Shown one piece after another: positions 17,340-25,556 of a DNA stretch of 58,177 bases. Below the pieces are notes generated by a model, which saw only the letters and a list, made by a program, of their open reading frames with translations, ran no database searches and was not told the DNA's origin. Source of the stretch: Lachnospiraceae bacterium (GTDB taxonomy: Bacteria > Bacillota > Clostridia > Lachnospirales > Lachnospiraceae); NCBI GenBank assembly GCA_011959925.1, contig BLMD01000346.1, positions 1-58,177 of the forward strand, written 5' to 3'. The translations under genes and the position numbers were made by a program. Within the stretch, counting starts at the first letter, position 1; every line of letters starts with the position of its first letter.

Positions 17340-17861
17340 GTGAAAATAGATATTACCGACTTAAAGTCCATAGAAAATCAGATAGAAGAGCATGAAGTAA
17401 CGGCAGGATTTTCTTCATTTCGATCCCGGATGGGGGAATTTCCCATCACGAAAAAAGAACCGTTTCTTCTGCATCTGGAACAAAAAGAGAACCAAAGCCT
17501 TGCAGTTTGCGGGAAAACAAAGATTACGATTTTGGTTCCCTGCGACAGGTGCCTGAAAGAAACAGCGGTGCAGATTCCGGTTGCAATCCGTCGGGAATTT
17601 CTTCTGAAAGAATCGGAATCCGAGGAAGCAGACGGGGATATGGAATATCTGGAAGGGACGGAATTGGATGTCGATGCGCTCATTTATGATGAAATCCTGA
17701 CAGGTTTTCCGATGAAAGTTTTATGTAGAGAAGACTGTAAGGGCATCTGCAGAACATGCGGTATAAATTTAAACGATAAGACCTGTTCGTGCGGCAGGAC
17801 GGATCTGGATCCGAGGATGGCGGCGATACAGGATATCTTTCATCAATTTAAGGAGGTGTAA
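17340..17861 (+). CDS. yceD: YceD/DUF177 family protein
   Basis: A 173-aa protein of the DUF177 family that precedes rpmF in most bacteria. Conserved features seen are the CDRCLKE motif in the middle, and CREDCKGICRTCG ... CSCG near the end, typical of DUF177 (L-C-x-x-DCKGLCP-x-CG). It is implicated in 23S rRNA/L32 accumulation, but its molecular role is unsettled. The start is GTG 17340, preceded by AGGAGAC. It is separated from rpmF by only 3 bp, so the two are coupled. Confidence 0.85.
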   Translation: MKIDITDLKSIENQIEEHEVTAGFSSFRSRMGEFPITKKEPFLLHLEQKENQSLAVCGKTKITILVPCDRCLKETAVQIPVAIRREFLLKESESEEADGDMEYLEGTELDVDALIYDEILTGFPMKVLCREDCKGICRTCGINLNDKTCSCGRTDLDPRMAAIQDIFHQFKEV

Positions 17862-17864
17862 CTG

Positions 17865-18044
17865 ATGTCAATTTGTCCCAAGAACAAATCTTCCAAAGGA
17901 AGAAGAGATAAAAGAAGAGCAAATTGGAAAATGACTGTTCCAACATTGGTAAAGTGCAGCAAATGCGGCGAATTAATGATGCCTCACAGAGTTTGCAAAA
18001 ATTGCGGTTCTTACAACAAGAAAGAAATCATTCCGCAGGACTAA
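17865..18044 (+). CDS. rpmF: 50S ribosomal protein L32
   Basis: A 59-aa ribosomal protein. It starts MSICPKNKSSKGRRDKRRAN and contains the zinc-ribbon C-x2-C ... C-x2-C (KCSKCGE and VCKNCGS). The four cysteines suggest the zinc-binding C+ form. AAGGAGGTG lies right before the start and the gene begins 3 bp after the yceD stop. Confidence 0.97.
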   Translation: MSICPKNKSSKGRRDKRRANWKMTVPTLVKCSKCGELMMPHRVCKNCGSYNKKEIIPQD

Positions 18045-18062
18045 TGAATGTATGGAAAGAAG

Positions 18063-18097
18063 CCAGGTATTTGACGGTGTCAGGTATCTGGTTTTTT
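18063..18097 (+). terminator. Intrinsic terminator after rpmF
   Basis: CCAGGTA pairs with TATCTGG (one G-U), with an inner TGAC/GTCA extension, and is followed by TTTTTT. It ends the yceD-rpmF transcript. Confidence 0.75.
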
Positions 18098-18195
18098 GTT
18101 TGCTGTCTTTACGTTAAAAATAGAAAAAAATAGGTGAATGCAGAAGGATCTGTTTTTTCAATATTCAAAATATTCAGATAAATTTCAAAAAATTA

Positions 18196-18225
18196 CTGAC
18201 AACACCGGGGGAAATATGATAAAAT
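18196..18225 (+). promoter_or_regulatory. Promoter for carD
   Basis: CTGACA (18196-18201) and TAAAAT (18220-18225) with an 18-bp spacer. The leader of ~60 nt contains only the ribosome-binding site AGGAGG as an obvious signal. Confidence 0.55.
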
Positions 18226-18292
18226 AAAAGTGTTTCAGAGCACTGATCAAAGGTGTTTGAGGGACAAATACCCGGCAAAAAGGAGGTAGTGG

Positions 18293-18796
18293 ATGTTTGA
18301 AATAGGAGAATACATTGTATATGGAAATACCGGAGTATGCAAAGTTGCCGAGAAGACCAAGATGGCGGCGCCCGGTGCAAAGACGGACAAGCTGTATTAT
18401 ACGTTGGAACCGGTATACGATAAAGGCTGCCGTTTATTTACCCCCGTAGACAACCAGAAAGTAAAAATGCGTCCCGTTTTGACAAAAAAAGAAGCGGACG
18501 AATTGATCGGTAAGATCAAAGAGATTGATATTTTATGGGTCAATGACGAAAAGAACAGAGAGCAGATTTATAAAGAGGCGATCGGTACCTGCGATTGCGA
18601 AGAATGGGTTCGAATGATCAAAACGCTTTATATCCGGAAACAGTCAAGGCTTGCCGCGGGCAAAAAAGTGACAAGCAGTGATGAAAAATATCTGCATTTG
18701 GCGGAAGAGAGCCTGTATGGGGAACTGTCCGTTGTGATGGGAATTCCCAAAGATGAAATGGAAGAATATATCGCCGGCCGGGTAAAAGAGACGTAG
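18293..18796 (+). CDS. CarD/CdnL-type RNA polymerase-binding regulator
   Basis: A 167-aa transcription factor. The N-terminal ~60 residues form a CarD RNA-polymerase-interaction domain (FEIGEYIVYGNTGVCKV... YYTLEPVYDKGCRLFTPVDN), followed by an all-helical C-terminal domain. CarD proteins bind the beta subunit and stabilise open complexes at rRNA and other promoters. AAAAAGGAGG ends 8 nt before ATG. It has its own promoter and is not obviously linked to the broken mscL that follows 26 bp later. Confidence 0.9.
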   Translation: MFEIGEYIVYGNTGVCKVAEKTKMAAPGAKTDKLYYTLEPVYDKGCRLFTPVDNQKVKMRPVLTKKEADELIGKIKEIDILWVNDEKNREQIYKEAIGTCDCEEWVRMIKTLYIRKQSRLAAGKKVTSSDEKYLHLAEESLYGELSVVMGIPKDEMEEYIAGRVKET

Positions 18797-18822
18797 ATCT
18801 GCAAAAGAGCGAAGAAGAGAAC

Positions 18823-19177
18823 ATGAAGAAGAAATCAGGATATGCTGACACCGATTTTAGGGATTTTCGGAGGGATCGACTTCTCTAACTTATATCTTAC
18901 GTTAGGAAGCGGCGAAGGAGTGCCGATTCTGGCATACGGTAATTTTATTACGGCAGTGATTAATTTTTTGATTACGGCATTTGTGATTTTTATGCTGATC
19001 AAATGCATCAATGTTTTAAACGACCGTTTTTCCAGGAAAGAAGACGAGCCTCCGAATCTCCCGAAACAAAGCCGTGTCCGTACTGCTTCAGTGAAATACC
19101 AATCGGCGCGCTGCGGGCATTGTACTTCTATGCTGGCGGAGCTGCCGAAGATGGAAGAGGAAACGATGAAAAAGTAA
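18823..19177 (+). pseudogene. mscL: Broken large-conductance mechanosensitive channel
   Basis: Homology to MscL is clear: MLTPILGIFGGIDFSNLYLTLG, the second membrane helix YGNFITAVINFLITAFVIFMLIKCIN, and a Zn-ribbon-like tail. It is damaged in three places. First, the pore-lining helix 1 (about 40 residues after MKK) is deleted: the start ATGAAGAAG at 18823 is out of frame with the body, which enters at ATG 18842. Second, after EDEPPN the tail continues in another frame as KPCPYCFSEIPIGALR (about 19050-19115). Third, it returns to the original frame for CGHCTSMLAE. The channel cannot be made in full, so this cell relies on other osmotic valves, or these are sequencing/assembly errors. Confidence 0.8.
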
Positions 19178-19187
19178 CATTTTAGGA

Positions 19188-19216
19188 TTGCAGAATTTGG
19201 ACGGGTGTGATACAAT
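19188..19216 (+). promoter_or_regulatory. Promoter for folT
   Basis: TTGCAG (19188-19193), a 17-bp spacer and TACAAT (19211-19216). Transcription would begin near 19223, directly upstream of the riboswitch. Confidence 0.6.
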
Positions 19217-19235
19217 ACTCTTTGTCGAAAAATAA

Positions 19236-19333
19236 AGCAGAGTAGGATCTGATGCGTTAAGTGTCATGTGAACGGGGAGTTGTCACGTGGACGAAAAGCA
19301 AGTCTTGCGGTATCAGGTTCGCATCCCGCTGCT
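19236..19333 (+). promoter_or_regulatory. Tetrahydrofolate (THF) riboswitch aptamer
   Basis: The region carries the conserved core of the THF riboswitch class: AGAGTAGG ... GATGCGTTAAGTGTC ... GTGAACGGG ... TGTCAC. The P1 stem AGCAG (19236-19240) pairs with CTGCT (19329-19333), and GATGCG (19251-19256) pairs with CGCATC (19320-19325). It is placed directly upstream of a FolT folate transporter, the typical target. Binding of reduced folate would stabilise the aptamer and free the terminator that follows. Confidence 0.9.
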
Positions 19334-19342
19334 GTATTCAAA

Positions 19343-19387
19343 GGGATGCTTCTATTGGGTGCAAGAAATACCATAGAGGCATTTTTT
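19343..19387 (+). terminator. Riboswitch expression platform: terminator/antiterminator
   Basis: A terminator stem ATGCTTCTATTGG (from 19346) pairs with CCATAGAGGCAT (19371-19382), followed by T6. Its 5' arm overlaps GGGATGC (19343-19349), which is complementary to GCATCCC (19321-19327) in the aptamer. The two pairings are mutually exclusive: without folate GCATCCC/GGGATGC blocks the terminator, and with folate the aptamer holds GCATC and the terminator forms. Confidence 0.8.
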
Positions 19388-19452
19388 CCTTCTGTCAGTA
19401 GCATTTATGATCGACAAATAAGATCCGTGCTACGGAAGAAAGGAGGAAAACC

Positions 19453-19962
19453 ATGCATGCGAAGATAAGTGCAAAATCCGTTTCCATGATCGGAATTATG
19501 GTTGCCATGGAAGTGATACTGGCGCGTTTTTCCATACATACATGGAATCTAAAGATCGGATTTACATTTCTGCCGATTGCAGTGGCAGCGATCTTATATG
19601 GACCGGTAGCGGGCGGATTTGTCGGAGCTATCGGCGATGTGGTCAGCGCAGTGCTGTTTCCGGTCGGAGCGTATTTTCCGGGATTTACGCTGACTGCGTA
19701 TTTAACCGGGGCGGTATTCGGATTTTTCTTGAAAAAGAAAGCTACTATACCGAATATTATTCTCTCCGTCCTGGTCGTACAGGTTTTGATCAGTCAGCTG
19801 CTGAATACGTACTGGATTTCGTTTTTATACGGAAGTCCGTACTGGGCATTGTTTGCGACGAGGATCTATCAGACGGCTGCAATGACCGTTGTACAGATTG
19901 TCAGCCTGATTCTTGTAGTGAAAAAACTGGTTCCCGTATTGAAACGATATGAGGGGCTGTAA
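19453..19962 (+). CDS. folT: Folate ECF transporter S component
   Basis: A 169-aa integral membrane protein with about six hydrophobic segments, e.g. SVSMIGIMVAMEVILARF, FLPIAVAAILYGPVAGGFVGAIGDVVSAVLFP and FPGFTLTAYLTGAVFGFFL. It is the substrate-specific S component of a group II ECF transporter and binds folate; energy comes from a shared EcfAA'T module that is not in this window. Assignment to folate rests on the THF riboswitch just upstream and on family-like motifs. AAGGAGG precedes the ATG. It is followed by a strong terminator, so it is a single-gene unit. Confidence 0.92.
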   Translation: MHAKISAKSVSMIGIMVAMEVILARFSIHTWNLKIGFTFLPIAVAAILYGPVAGGFVGAIGDVVSAVLFPVGAYFPGFTLTAYLTGAVFGFFLKKKATIPNIILSVLVVQVLISQLLNTYWISFLYGSPYWALFATRIYQTAAMTVVQIVSLILVVKKLVPVLKRYEGL

Positions 19963-19987
19963 TTAAAAAAATAGGATACAGGCGGTA

Positions 19988-20051
19988 TGCCCGAAATGAT
20001 TGTTTCATCCGTTGTATTCGGATGGCAGGTAAAATCATTTCGGGCATTTTT
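19988..20051 (+). terminator. Long-stem terminator after folT
   Basis: A perfect 14-bp outer stem, TGCCCGAAATGATT / AATCATTTCGGGCA (19988-20001 and 20033-20046), with an inner hairpin, is followed by TTTTT. Confidence 0.85.
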
Positions 20052-20097
20052 AATCCGGCGGCAGAACACTGCCCGAATGTTATTTTTCCTTCACCGG

Positions 20098-20126
20098 TTG
20101 AAATAAAACAGAAAAAGCGCTAGAAT
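20098..20126 (+). promoter_or_regulatory. Promoter for uppP
   Basis: TTGAAA (20098-20103), 17-bp spacer, TAGAAT (20121-20126), about 30 bp upstream of the uppP start. Confidence 0.65.
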
Positions 20127-20156
20127 AGACGCAGAATGAAATCAATGGAGGATAGT

Positions 20157-20978
20157 ATGGTAGAATTGTTAAAGGCGGTTTTTTTTGGAATTGTGGAGGG
20201 GATTACAGAGTGGCTTCCGATCAGCAGTACGGGGCATCTGATCCTGCTGAATGAATTTATCAGCCTGGATGTATCGGAGAGTTTTTTCAGCATGTTTGAG
20301 GTGGTTATTCAGCTGGGGGCGATTTTAGCGGTTGTGCTGTTGTTCTGGAAAGAAATCTGGCCGTTTTCTGTGAAAGAGAAATACTGCGTCAAACAGGATA
20401 CGTTTGTCATGTGGTTTAAGATTGTAGTTGCCTGTATTCCGGCGGCAGTTGTGGAGCTTGCCTTCGGAGACAAGATCGAAGATTTATTTTACAATTATTT
20501 TATAATAGCTCTGGCGCTGATTGTTTTTGGCGTGGCATTTATTTTGATTGAAAACGGAAACCGGCGGAAACGGCCGAAAATGGAGGCGATTGCAGAAATC
20601 GGCTGGGATACCGCGTTTTGGATCGGGATGTTTCAGCTGATTGCGGCGGTGTTTCCGGGCACGAGCCGGTCGGGGGCGACGATTTTAGGCGGAATTTTAC
20701 TTGGAGTATCCAGAAGCGTAGCGGCGGAATTTACGTTCTTTCTGGCGATCCCGGTGATGTTCGGCGCAAGCTTGATGAAGGTTTTGGATTTTGGATTTGT
20801 CTTTACGACATCTGAGTTAGTGATCCTTTTGATCGGAATGGCGACTGCGTTTCTGGTATCCGTCGTTGTGATCCGGTTTTTAATGGGATATATCAAAAAG
20901 CATGATTTTAAAGTCTTTGGCTGGTATCGAATCGTGCTTGGGGTACTGGTGCTTTTCTATTTTACCATGTTAAGATAA
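20157..20978 (+). CDS. uppP: Undecaprenyl-diphosphatase (BacA type)
   Basis: A 273-aa membrane phosphatase that recycles undecaprenyl pyrophosphate to the monophosphate carrier for cell-wall synthesis. Signature motifs are GIVEGITEWLPISSTGHLIL near the N-terminus and PGTSRSGATILGGILLG in the second half, plus about seven hydrophobic helices. The start is ATG 20157 (GGAG just before). An in-frame ATG at 20136 would add seven polar residues and has no RBS. High-level expression is linked to bacitracin resistance in this family. Confidence 0.95.
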   Translation: MVELLKAVFFGIVEGITEWLPISSTGHLILLNEFISLDVSESFFSMFEVVIQLGAILAVVLLFWKEIWPFSVKEKYCVKQDTFVMWFKIVVACIPAAVVELAFGDKIEDLFYNYFIIALALIVFGVAFILIENGNRRKRPKMEAIAEIGWDTAFWIGMFQLIAAVFPGTSRSGATILGGILLGVSRSVAAEFTFFLAIPVMFGASLMKVLDFGFVFTTSELVILLIGMATAFLVSVVVIRFLMGYIKKHDFKVFGWYRIVLGVLVLFYFTMLR

Positions 20979-20995
20979 GGAGGCGAAGATTCGTT

Positions 20996-23086
20996 ATGAA
21001 ACCGATACTGCAGGAGTCAAAATTCCATCTGATCCCTTTGGGGGAGATCTGCGGATATAAAGTCCGTCCCGGTATGTATGAAATCAACGGAGCGACGGCA
21101 ATCCCCGGCGGCGTGAATTTTACGATTCATTCCAATCAGGCAACGTATTGTGAGCTGCTTTTATTTCGGCGGAAAGAAGAAGAACCGTATGCGGTGATTC
21201 CGTTTCCGGAAAATTACAGGATCGGCAATGTGTTTTCCATGATCGTGTTCGGTCTGCAGATTGAAGAATTTGAATATGCATACCGGATGGACGGTCCTTA
21301 CGATCCAAAGAAAGGCCTGCTGTTTGATAGAAAGCATGTTCTGCTGGATCCGTATGCAAAAGCAGTGACCGGACAGAGCATCTGGGGCAAGAAGCCGCAG
21401 GGAGCGGAAAATCCCTATCATGCAAGGGTGGTAAAGGATGATTTTGACTGGGAAGATGCAAAGCCTTTGTTAACGCCTCTTGAGGATACGGTAATTTATG
21501 AGATGCATGTCAGGGGATTTACGCAGGATCCTTCTTCCGGCGTGAAGTCGCCGGGGACGTTTGCCGGGCTTTCGGAAAAGATCCCGTATTTAAAAGAACT
21601 CGGCGTTACTGCGGTGGAGCTGATGCCCATTTTTGAATTTGACGAGATGAAAGACCAGAGGGAGTATCAGGGGAATCTTCTTCTGAACTACTGGGGCTAC
21701 AATACGATCAGTTTTTTTGCGCCGAATACGAGTTATGCAGCCGGAGTAGAGTATAACCAGGAAGGAAACGAATTAAAGAACCTGATCAAACGGCTGCATG
21801 AGAACGGAATGGAAGTGTATCTGGACGTCGTATTTAATCATACGGCGGAGGGAAATGAACAGGGTCCCGTGATCTCCTTTAAAGGATTGGATAACCAGAT
21901 TTATTATATTTTAACGCCGGACGGATATTATTATAATTTCAGCGGCTGCGGCAATACGTTAAACTGCAACCATCCGATTGTACAGCAGATGATTCTGGAA
22001 TGTCTGCGTTACTGGGTGATTACTTACCGGATAGACGGATTTCGTTTCGACCTTGCAAGTATTCTGGGACGAAATGAGGACGGTTCGCCCATGCGCAAGC
22101 CCCCGCTTCTGCAGTCACTTGCCTTTGATCCGATTCTTGGAAATGTGAAGCTGATTGCAGAGGCATGGGATGCCGGCGGATTGTATCAGGTGGGCAACTT
22201 CCCTTCCTGGAACCGCTGGGTGGAATGGAACGGCAAATACAGAGACGATATGCGTTCCTTTTTAAAGGGGGATAACGGAAAGGCACATACGGCGGTGACC
22301 CGGATATTCGGCTCGGAAGATTTATATGAAGAGCGTTTGGGCTGCAACGCTTCGGTGAATTTTATTACCTGCCATGACGGATTTACACTCTATGATCTGT
22401 ATGCGTATAATCAGAAACACAATGAAGCAAACGGATGGGACAATTCCGACGGCTCGAATGACAATGCAAGCTGGAACTGCGGAGCGGAGGGGGAGACGGA
22501 GAATCCGGAGGTCATGCGCCTTCGGATCCGCATGATGAAAAATGCGGCTGCTATTCTGCTCTTAAGCAGAGGCGTGCCGATGTTTCTGGCAGGCGATGAA
22601 TTTGGCAATACACAGTTTGGAAACAATAATCCCTATTGCCAGGATAATCCGATTTCCTGGCTGGATTGGAGACTGCTGGAAAAAAACAGAGAACTGTTTG
22701 AGTTTTTTAAATATATGATTGCGTTCCGTAAGCGGCACGATCCGATCCGTAAACATACGCCGTCCTGCAGTTACGGTTTTCCGGAAATGAGCGCGCATGA
22801 CGTTACTCCTTGGGAGAACGCTTTTCATGCGGATTCTCATTATATCGGAATCATGTTTGCCGGACGGACAAAAAGGGTGGACGACTGCGTGTATATCGCA
22901 GTCAATACCTACTGGGAAGCGCTTTCGATTGAGCTTCCGAAATTGCCGCTCGGACATTACTGGTATCAGATCGTGGATACTTATGAGGAAAAGAGCATCA
23001 GTAATCCTCCGGTAAAAGCAGAATATCATACCGTGGTCAGAGAACGGTCCGTTGTAGTGTTTCAGGCAGGGGCGGCATATGAATAA
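20996..23086 (+). CDS. glgX: Isoamylase-type glycogen debranching enzyme
   Basis: A 696-aa GH13 enzyme. An N-terminal CBM48/isoamylase domain (GGVNFTIHSNQATYCELLLF) precedes the catalytic barrel: VYLDVVFNHT (region I), the nucleophile Asp in RIDGFRFDLAS (II), acid/base Glu in LIAEAWD (III), and TCHDG (IV). The layout matches GlgX/isoamylase debranching enzymes, which hydrolyse alpha-1,6 branch points of glycogen or dextrins. It has no signal peptide, so it is cytoplasmic. Its 3' end overlaps the next gene by 8 bp. The start follows AAGGAGG 8-9 nt upstream. Confidence 0.88.
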   Translation: MKPILQESKFHLIPLGEICGYKVRPGMYEINGATAIPGGVNFTIHSNQATYCELLLFRRKEEEPYAVIPFPENYRIGNVFSMIVFGLQIEEFEYAYRMDGPYDPKKGLLFDRKHVLLDPYAKAVTGQSIWGKKPQGAENPYHARVVKDDFDWEDAKPLLTPLEDTVIYEMHVRGFTQDPSSGVKSPGTFAGLSEKIPYLKELGVTAVELMPIFEFDEMKDQREYQGNLLLNYWGYNTISFFAPNTSYAAGVEYNQEGNELKNLIKRLHENGMEVYLDVVFNHTAEGNEQGPVISFKGLDNQIYYILTPDGYYYNFSGCGNTLNCNHPIVQQMILECLRYWVITYRIDGFRFDLASILGRNEDGSPMRKPPLLQSLAFDPILGNVKLIAEAWDAGGLYQVGNFPSWNRWVEWNGKYRDDMRSFLKGDNGKAHTAVTRIFGSEDLYEERLGCNASVNFITCHDGFTLYDLYAYNQKHNEANGWDNSDGSNDNASWNCGAEGETENPEVMRLRIRMMKNAAAILLLSRGVPMFLAGDEFGNTQFGNNNPYCQDNPISWLDWRLLEKNRELFEFFKYMIAFRKRHDPIRKHTPSCSYGFPEMSAHDVTPWENAFHADSHYIGIMFAGRTKRVDDCVYIAVNTYWEALSIELPKLPLGHYWYQIVDTYEEKSISNPPVKAEYHTVVRERSVVVFQAGAAYE

Positions 23087-23570
23087 AACGTATCAGACGC
23101 ACGAGTTTTTGCCGGTATATGATCAGGAATCCAGGGTATTAATTCTAGGAAGTTTTCCTTCCGTAAAGTCCAGGGAGACCGGATTTTATTACGGACATCC
23201 GAAAAACCGATTTTGGAAACTTCTGGCTTTCCTCTATGATACGAAAGAGCCGGTTTCCATAGAGGGAAAAAAAGAATTTTTAAAAGAGCGGAAGATTGCT
23301 CTTTGGGATGTGATTGAAAGCTGTGAAATTGCAGGTTCGAGCGACAGCAGCATTCAAAATGCCAGGGTAAACGATATGAACATAATTTTTAACGCTGCCG
23401 ATATTAAAGCGGTGTATGCCAACGGTAAAAAGGCGGAACAGCTGTATCGGAAGTATCTGGAACCTGTGACGAACCGCAGCATTGTGGGGCTGCCTTCGAC
23501 AAGTCCGGCAAATGCGGCATTTTCCATTGACCGGCTGGCGGACTGCTGGAAGAGGATCACGGAGGTATGA
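23079..23570 (+). CDS. Hypoxanthine-DNA glycosylase (UDG superfamily)
   Basis: A 163-aa protein of UDG-superfamily family 6. It has the active-site motif LGSFPSVKSRETGFYYGHPKNRFWK, ALWDVIESCEIAGSSDSSI and the C-terminal LPSTSPANA motif. These enzymes excise hypoxanthine, the product of adenine deamination, from DNA. The start overlaps glgX by 8 bp and the stop lies 4 bp before greA, so it is co-transcribed with both, although the functions differ. Confidence 0.85.
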   Translation: MNKTYQTHEFLPVYDQESRVLILGSFPSVKSRETGFYYGHPKNRFWKLLAFLYDTKEPVSIEGKKEFLKERKIALWDVIESCEIAGSSDSSIQNARVNDMNIIFNAADIKAVYANGKKAEQLYRKYLEPVTNRSIVGLPSTSPANAAFSIDRLADCWKRITEV

Positions 23571-23574
23571 TAAG

Positions 23575-24078
23575 ATGTATGACGAATTGACGAAGCAGGA
23601 TATCCAAAAGATGGAAGAAGAGATTGAGCACAGGAAGCTGGTCGTGCGCAGACAGGCGCTTGAGGCAGTAAAAGAAGCGAGAGCGCACGGAGATCTGAGT
23701 GAAAATTTTGAATATCATGCTGCGAAAAAAGATAAAAACCAGAACGAAAGCCGGATTCGGTATCTGGAGCGGATGATTAAGACGGCGAAAGTAGTCTCTG
23801 ATGTATCAAAAGACGATGAAGTCGGAATTAACAATACGGTAGAAGTTTATTTTGAAGACGAGGACGAGACGGAAGTATTTACGATCGTCACAACAATCCG
23901 GGGAAATTCTCTAAAGGGGCTGATCAGCACGGAATCTCCGATCGGAAAAGCAGTGTTCGGACATAAAGCGGGCGATCGGGTTGAGGTTAAGGTGAACGAC
24001 GGATACAGTTATTTTGTGCAGATCAGATCGATCGGGAAACAGGTGGATGATGAAGAAATCGGAATCCGAAAATTCTAA
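23575..24078 (+). CDS. greA: Transcript-cleavage factor GreA family
   Basis: A 167-aa RNA-polymerase secondary-channel factor. The N-terminal coiled-coil carries the conserved acidic tip (EARAHGDLSENFEYHAAK) and the C-terminal FKBP-like domain (PIGKAVFGHKAGDRVEV). It stimulates cleavage of backtracked transcripts. ATG 23575 is used rather than upstream in-frame starts, since it begins the family N-terminus MYDELTKQDIQKMEEE and follows the previous stop by 4 bp. Its end overlaps the sortase gene start by about 30 bp. Confidence 0.92.
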   Translation: MYDELTKQDIQKMEEEIEHRKLVVRRQALEAVKEARAHGDLSENFEYHAAKKDKNQNESRIRYLERMIKTAKVVSDVSKDDEVGINNTVEVYFEDEDETEVFTIVTTIRGNSLKGLISTESPIGKAVFGHKAGDRVEVKVNDGYSYFVQIRSIGKQVDDEEIGIRKF

Positions 24079-24835
24079 ACGCAGCAGAATGCTCTTTGCA
24101 GCAGGACTGTTTCTGGTGATACTTGCGGTGTTTGAGCTTGCGGGTATTCAAACGGAGAAACTGCAAGAAGAGACTGCCTACGAAAAGATGATGCAGGCCG
24201 CCGCAGAAGATCAGACAAAAACGCATGCAAAGACACGAGGCAAAGACAAAACTTCTTCTGACAAGACGTTTGATTATAGGGAATGGAAGATCGATTTTGA
24301 GGCGCTGCAAAGCATCAATGAAGATATCATCGGCTGGATTCGTTTTGATTACAACGGCATCAATTATCCGATCCTGAAAGGAAACGATAACGAGGAATAT
24401 TTAGATACGCTGCCGGACGGGACAAAAAATTTGGCCGGGAGTATTTTTATGGACAGTTTATGCGCTTCGGATTTTACGGATTTCCATACGATTCTCTATG
24501 GTCACAATATGAAGAATTTAAGCATGTTCGGCAAATTAAAATTATATCGGATGAAGCAGGGATACTATGAGCAGAATAAGTATTTTACGATTTATCTGCC
24601 GGATGCAGTCTGCCGGTATGAAATTTTTGCGTGGTATGAAGTGCAGAACGAAGACAGTGTGTATCAGGTAGGCTTTCAGGATCGGGAGGCGTTCGATACG
24701 TTTGTGGAGCAAATGATACAAAGGCGGTACCGGGATACCTCCGTTGCGGCAGACGGTGAGGATACGATTGTAACGCTTTCGACCTGTTCTGTCAAAGGGA
24801 AGCGGTTTGTGGTTCATGGGAAGCTGGTGGGCTGA
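24047..24835 (+). CDS. srtB: Class B sortase
   Basis: A 262-aa membrane-anchored transpeptidase. It has an N-terminal hydrophobic helix (RMLFAAGLFLVILAVFELAG), then the sortase B fold with INYPIL, the catalytic His in ILYGHNM, the catalytic Cys in LSTCS and the Arg in GKRFVVHGKL. It joins secreted proteins to the cell wall or polymers. No NPQTN/LPXTG substrate was found in the window, and the two giant secreted proteins lack a sorting signal, so its substrates are elsewhere. The start (24047 or 24050, consecutive ATGs) is uncertain. It overlaps the end of greA. Confidence 0.88.
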   Translation: MMKKSESENSKRSRMLFAAGLFLVILAVFELAGIQTEKLQEETAYEKMMQAAAEDQTKTHAKTRGKDKTSSDKTFDYREWKIDFEALQSINEDIIGWIRFDYNGINYPILKGNDNEEYLDTLPDGTKNLAGSIFMDSLCASDFTDFHTILYGHNMKNLSMFGKLKLYRMKQGYYEQNKYFTIYLPDAVCRYEIFAWYEVQNEDSVYQVGFQDREAFDTFVEQMIQRRYRDTSVAADGEDTIVTLSTCSVKGKRFVVHGKLVG

Positions 24836-25398
24836 CCGTCTGCGATTTTTCGTCTGGTCCATGTATCGATATGCCGGCTTAACGCTTTCAGGTATTCGGA
24901 AAACTGTACTTGTTCTTTACCGTAAACGAGCTGCAGGTCGTATTCCAGCGGCAGCCAGGTAGAGAGGTCGGATTCGTTGTGGGAAATCACCGCCTCCAGT
25001 TTATCCAGCGCTTTATATGTTTTCGCTTCTTTTGTCTGTAAATTTGCCATTTCGCGTAAGAGACAGATCCATTCGTCTTTCTGCGCATCGGGAAATGAAT
25101 CGACCCAGTCCAGGAAATAAGCGTCTTCCCGGATCTCGTCGGATGTGGTTTTTTCAAAGCTGGGAATATCTCCGGTAAATGCTTCGCCAAGATCGTGGAT
25201 CAGGCACATGCGGATGACTTTATTCATATCTGTCTGCGCAAATTCCGGTTCCCGGGATAAAAGCATAGCCATCAAAGCCATACGCCAGCTGTGATCGGCA
25301 ACGCTTTCTTTCCGGCTTTCTTCGGTGTAACAGTGGCGGGTTGTGGTCTTTAACATGCCCGCTTTGGAGAGTATTTCTAAAAAATCGTTTGGCGACAT
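24814..25398 (-). CDS. HD-domain phosphohydrolase (YfbR/HDDC2 type)
   Basis: A 194-aa HD-superfamily hydrolase. Metal ligands are visible: His in VADHSWRMA, and the HD pair in LIHDLGEAFTGDIPS, with the late Asp in ALDKLEAVI. The best-characterised relatives (YfbR) are 5'-deoxynucleotidases that dephosphorylate dNMPs. The start at 25398 (MSPNDFLEIL) is chosen because AAAGGAAA precedes it; an ATG at 25428 is also in frame. It is convergent with the sortase gene and the 3' ends overlap by 22 bp. Confidence 0.82.
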   Translation of the reverse strand: MSPNDFLEILSKAGMLKTTTRHCYTEESRKESVADHSWRMALMAMLLSREPEFAQTDMNKVIRMCLIHDLGEAFTGDIPSFEKTTSDEIREDAYFLDWVDSFPDAQKDEWICLLREMANLQTKEAKTYKALDKLEAVISHNESDLSTWLPLEYDLQLVYGKEQVQFSEYLKALSRHIDTWTRRKIADGQPTSFP

Positions 25399-25556
25399 CG
25401 CAGTTATTTCCTTTCTCGTTCTTTTCATTTTTTGTCTGCCGGCAAGGGATCAGACAGATGCATTCACTCTAACACAGTGCGGATGAAAAGACAAGAAGGT
25501 GTTTTTGTACAGTGTGGCGGTTTGCCTGTTGTTTCTGTGCAGAAAGGAGAAAAAGT

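Noticed and set aside
19003-19185. A 60-aa ORF overlapping mscL
   Set aside because: It is the shifted frame of the broken mscL that contains the CPYC part, not a separate gene.
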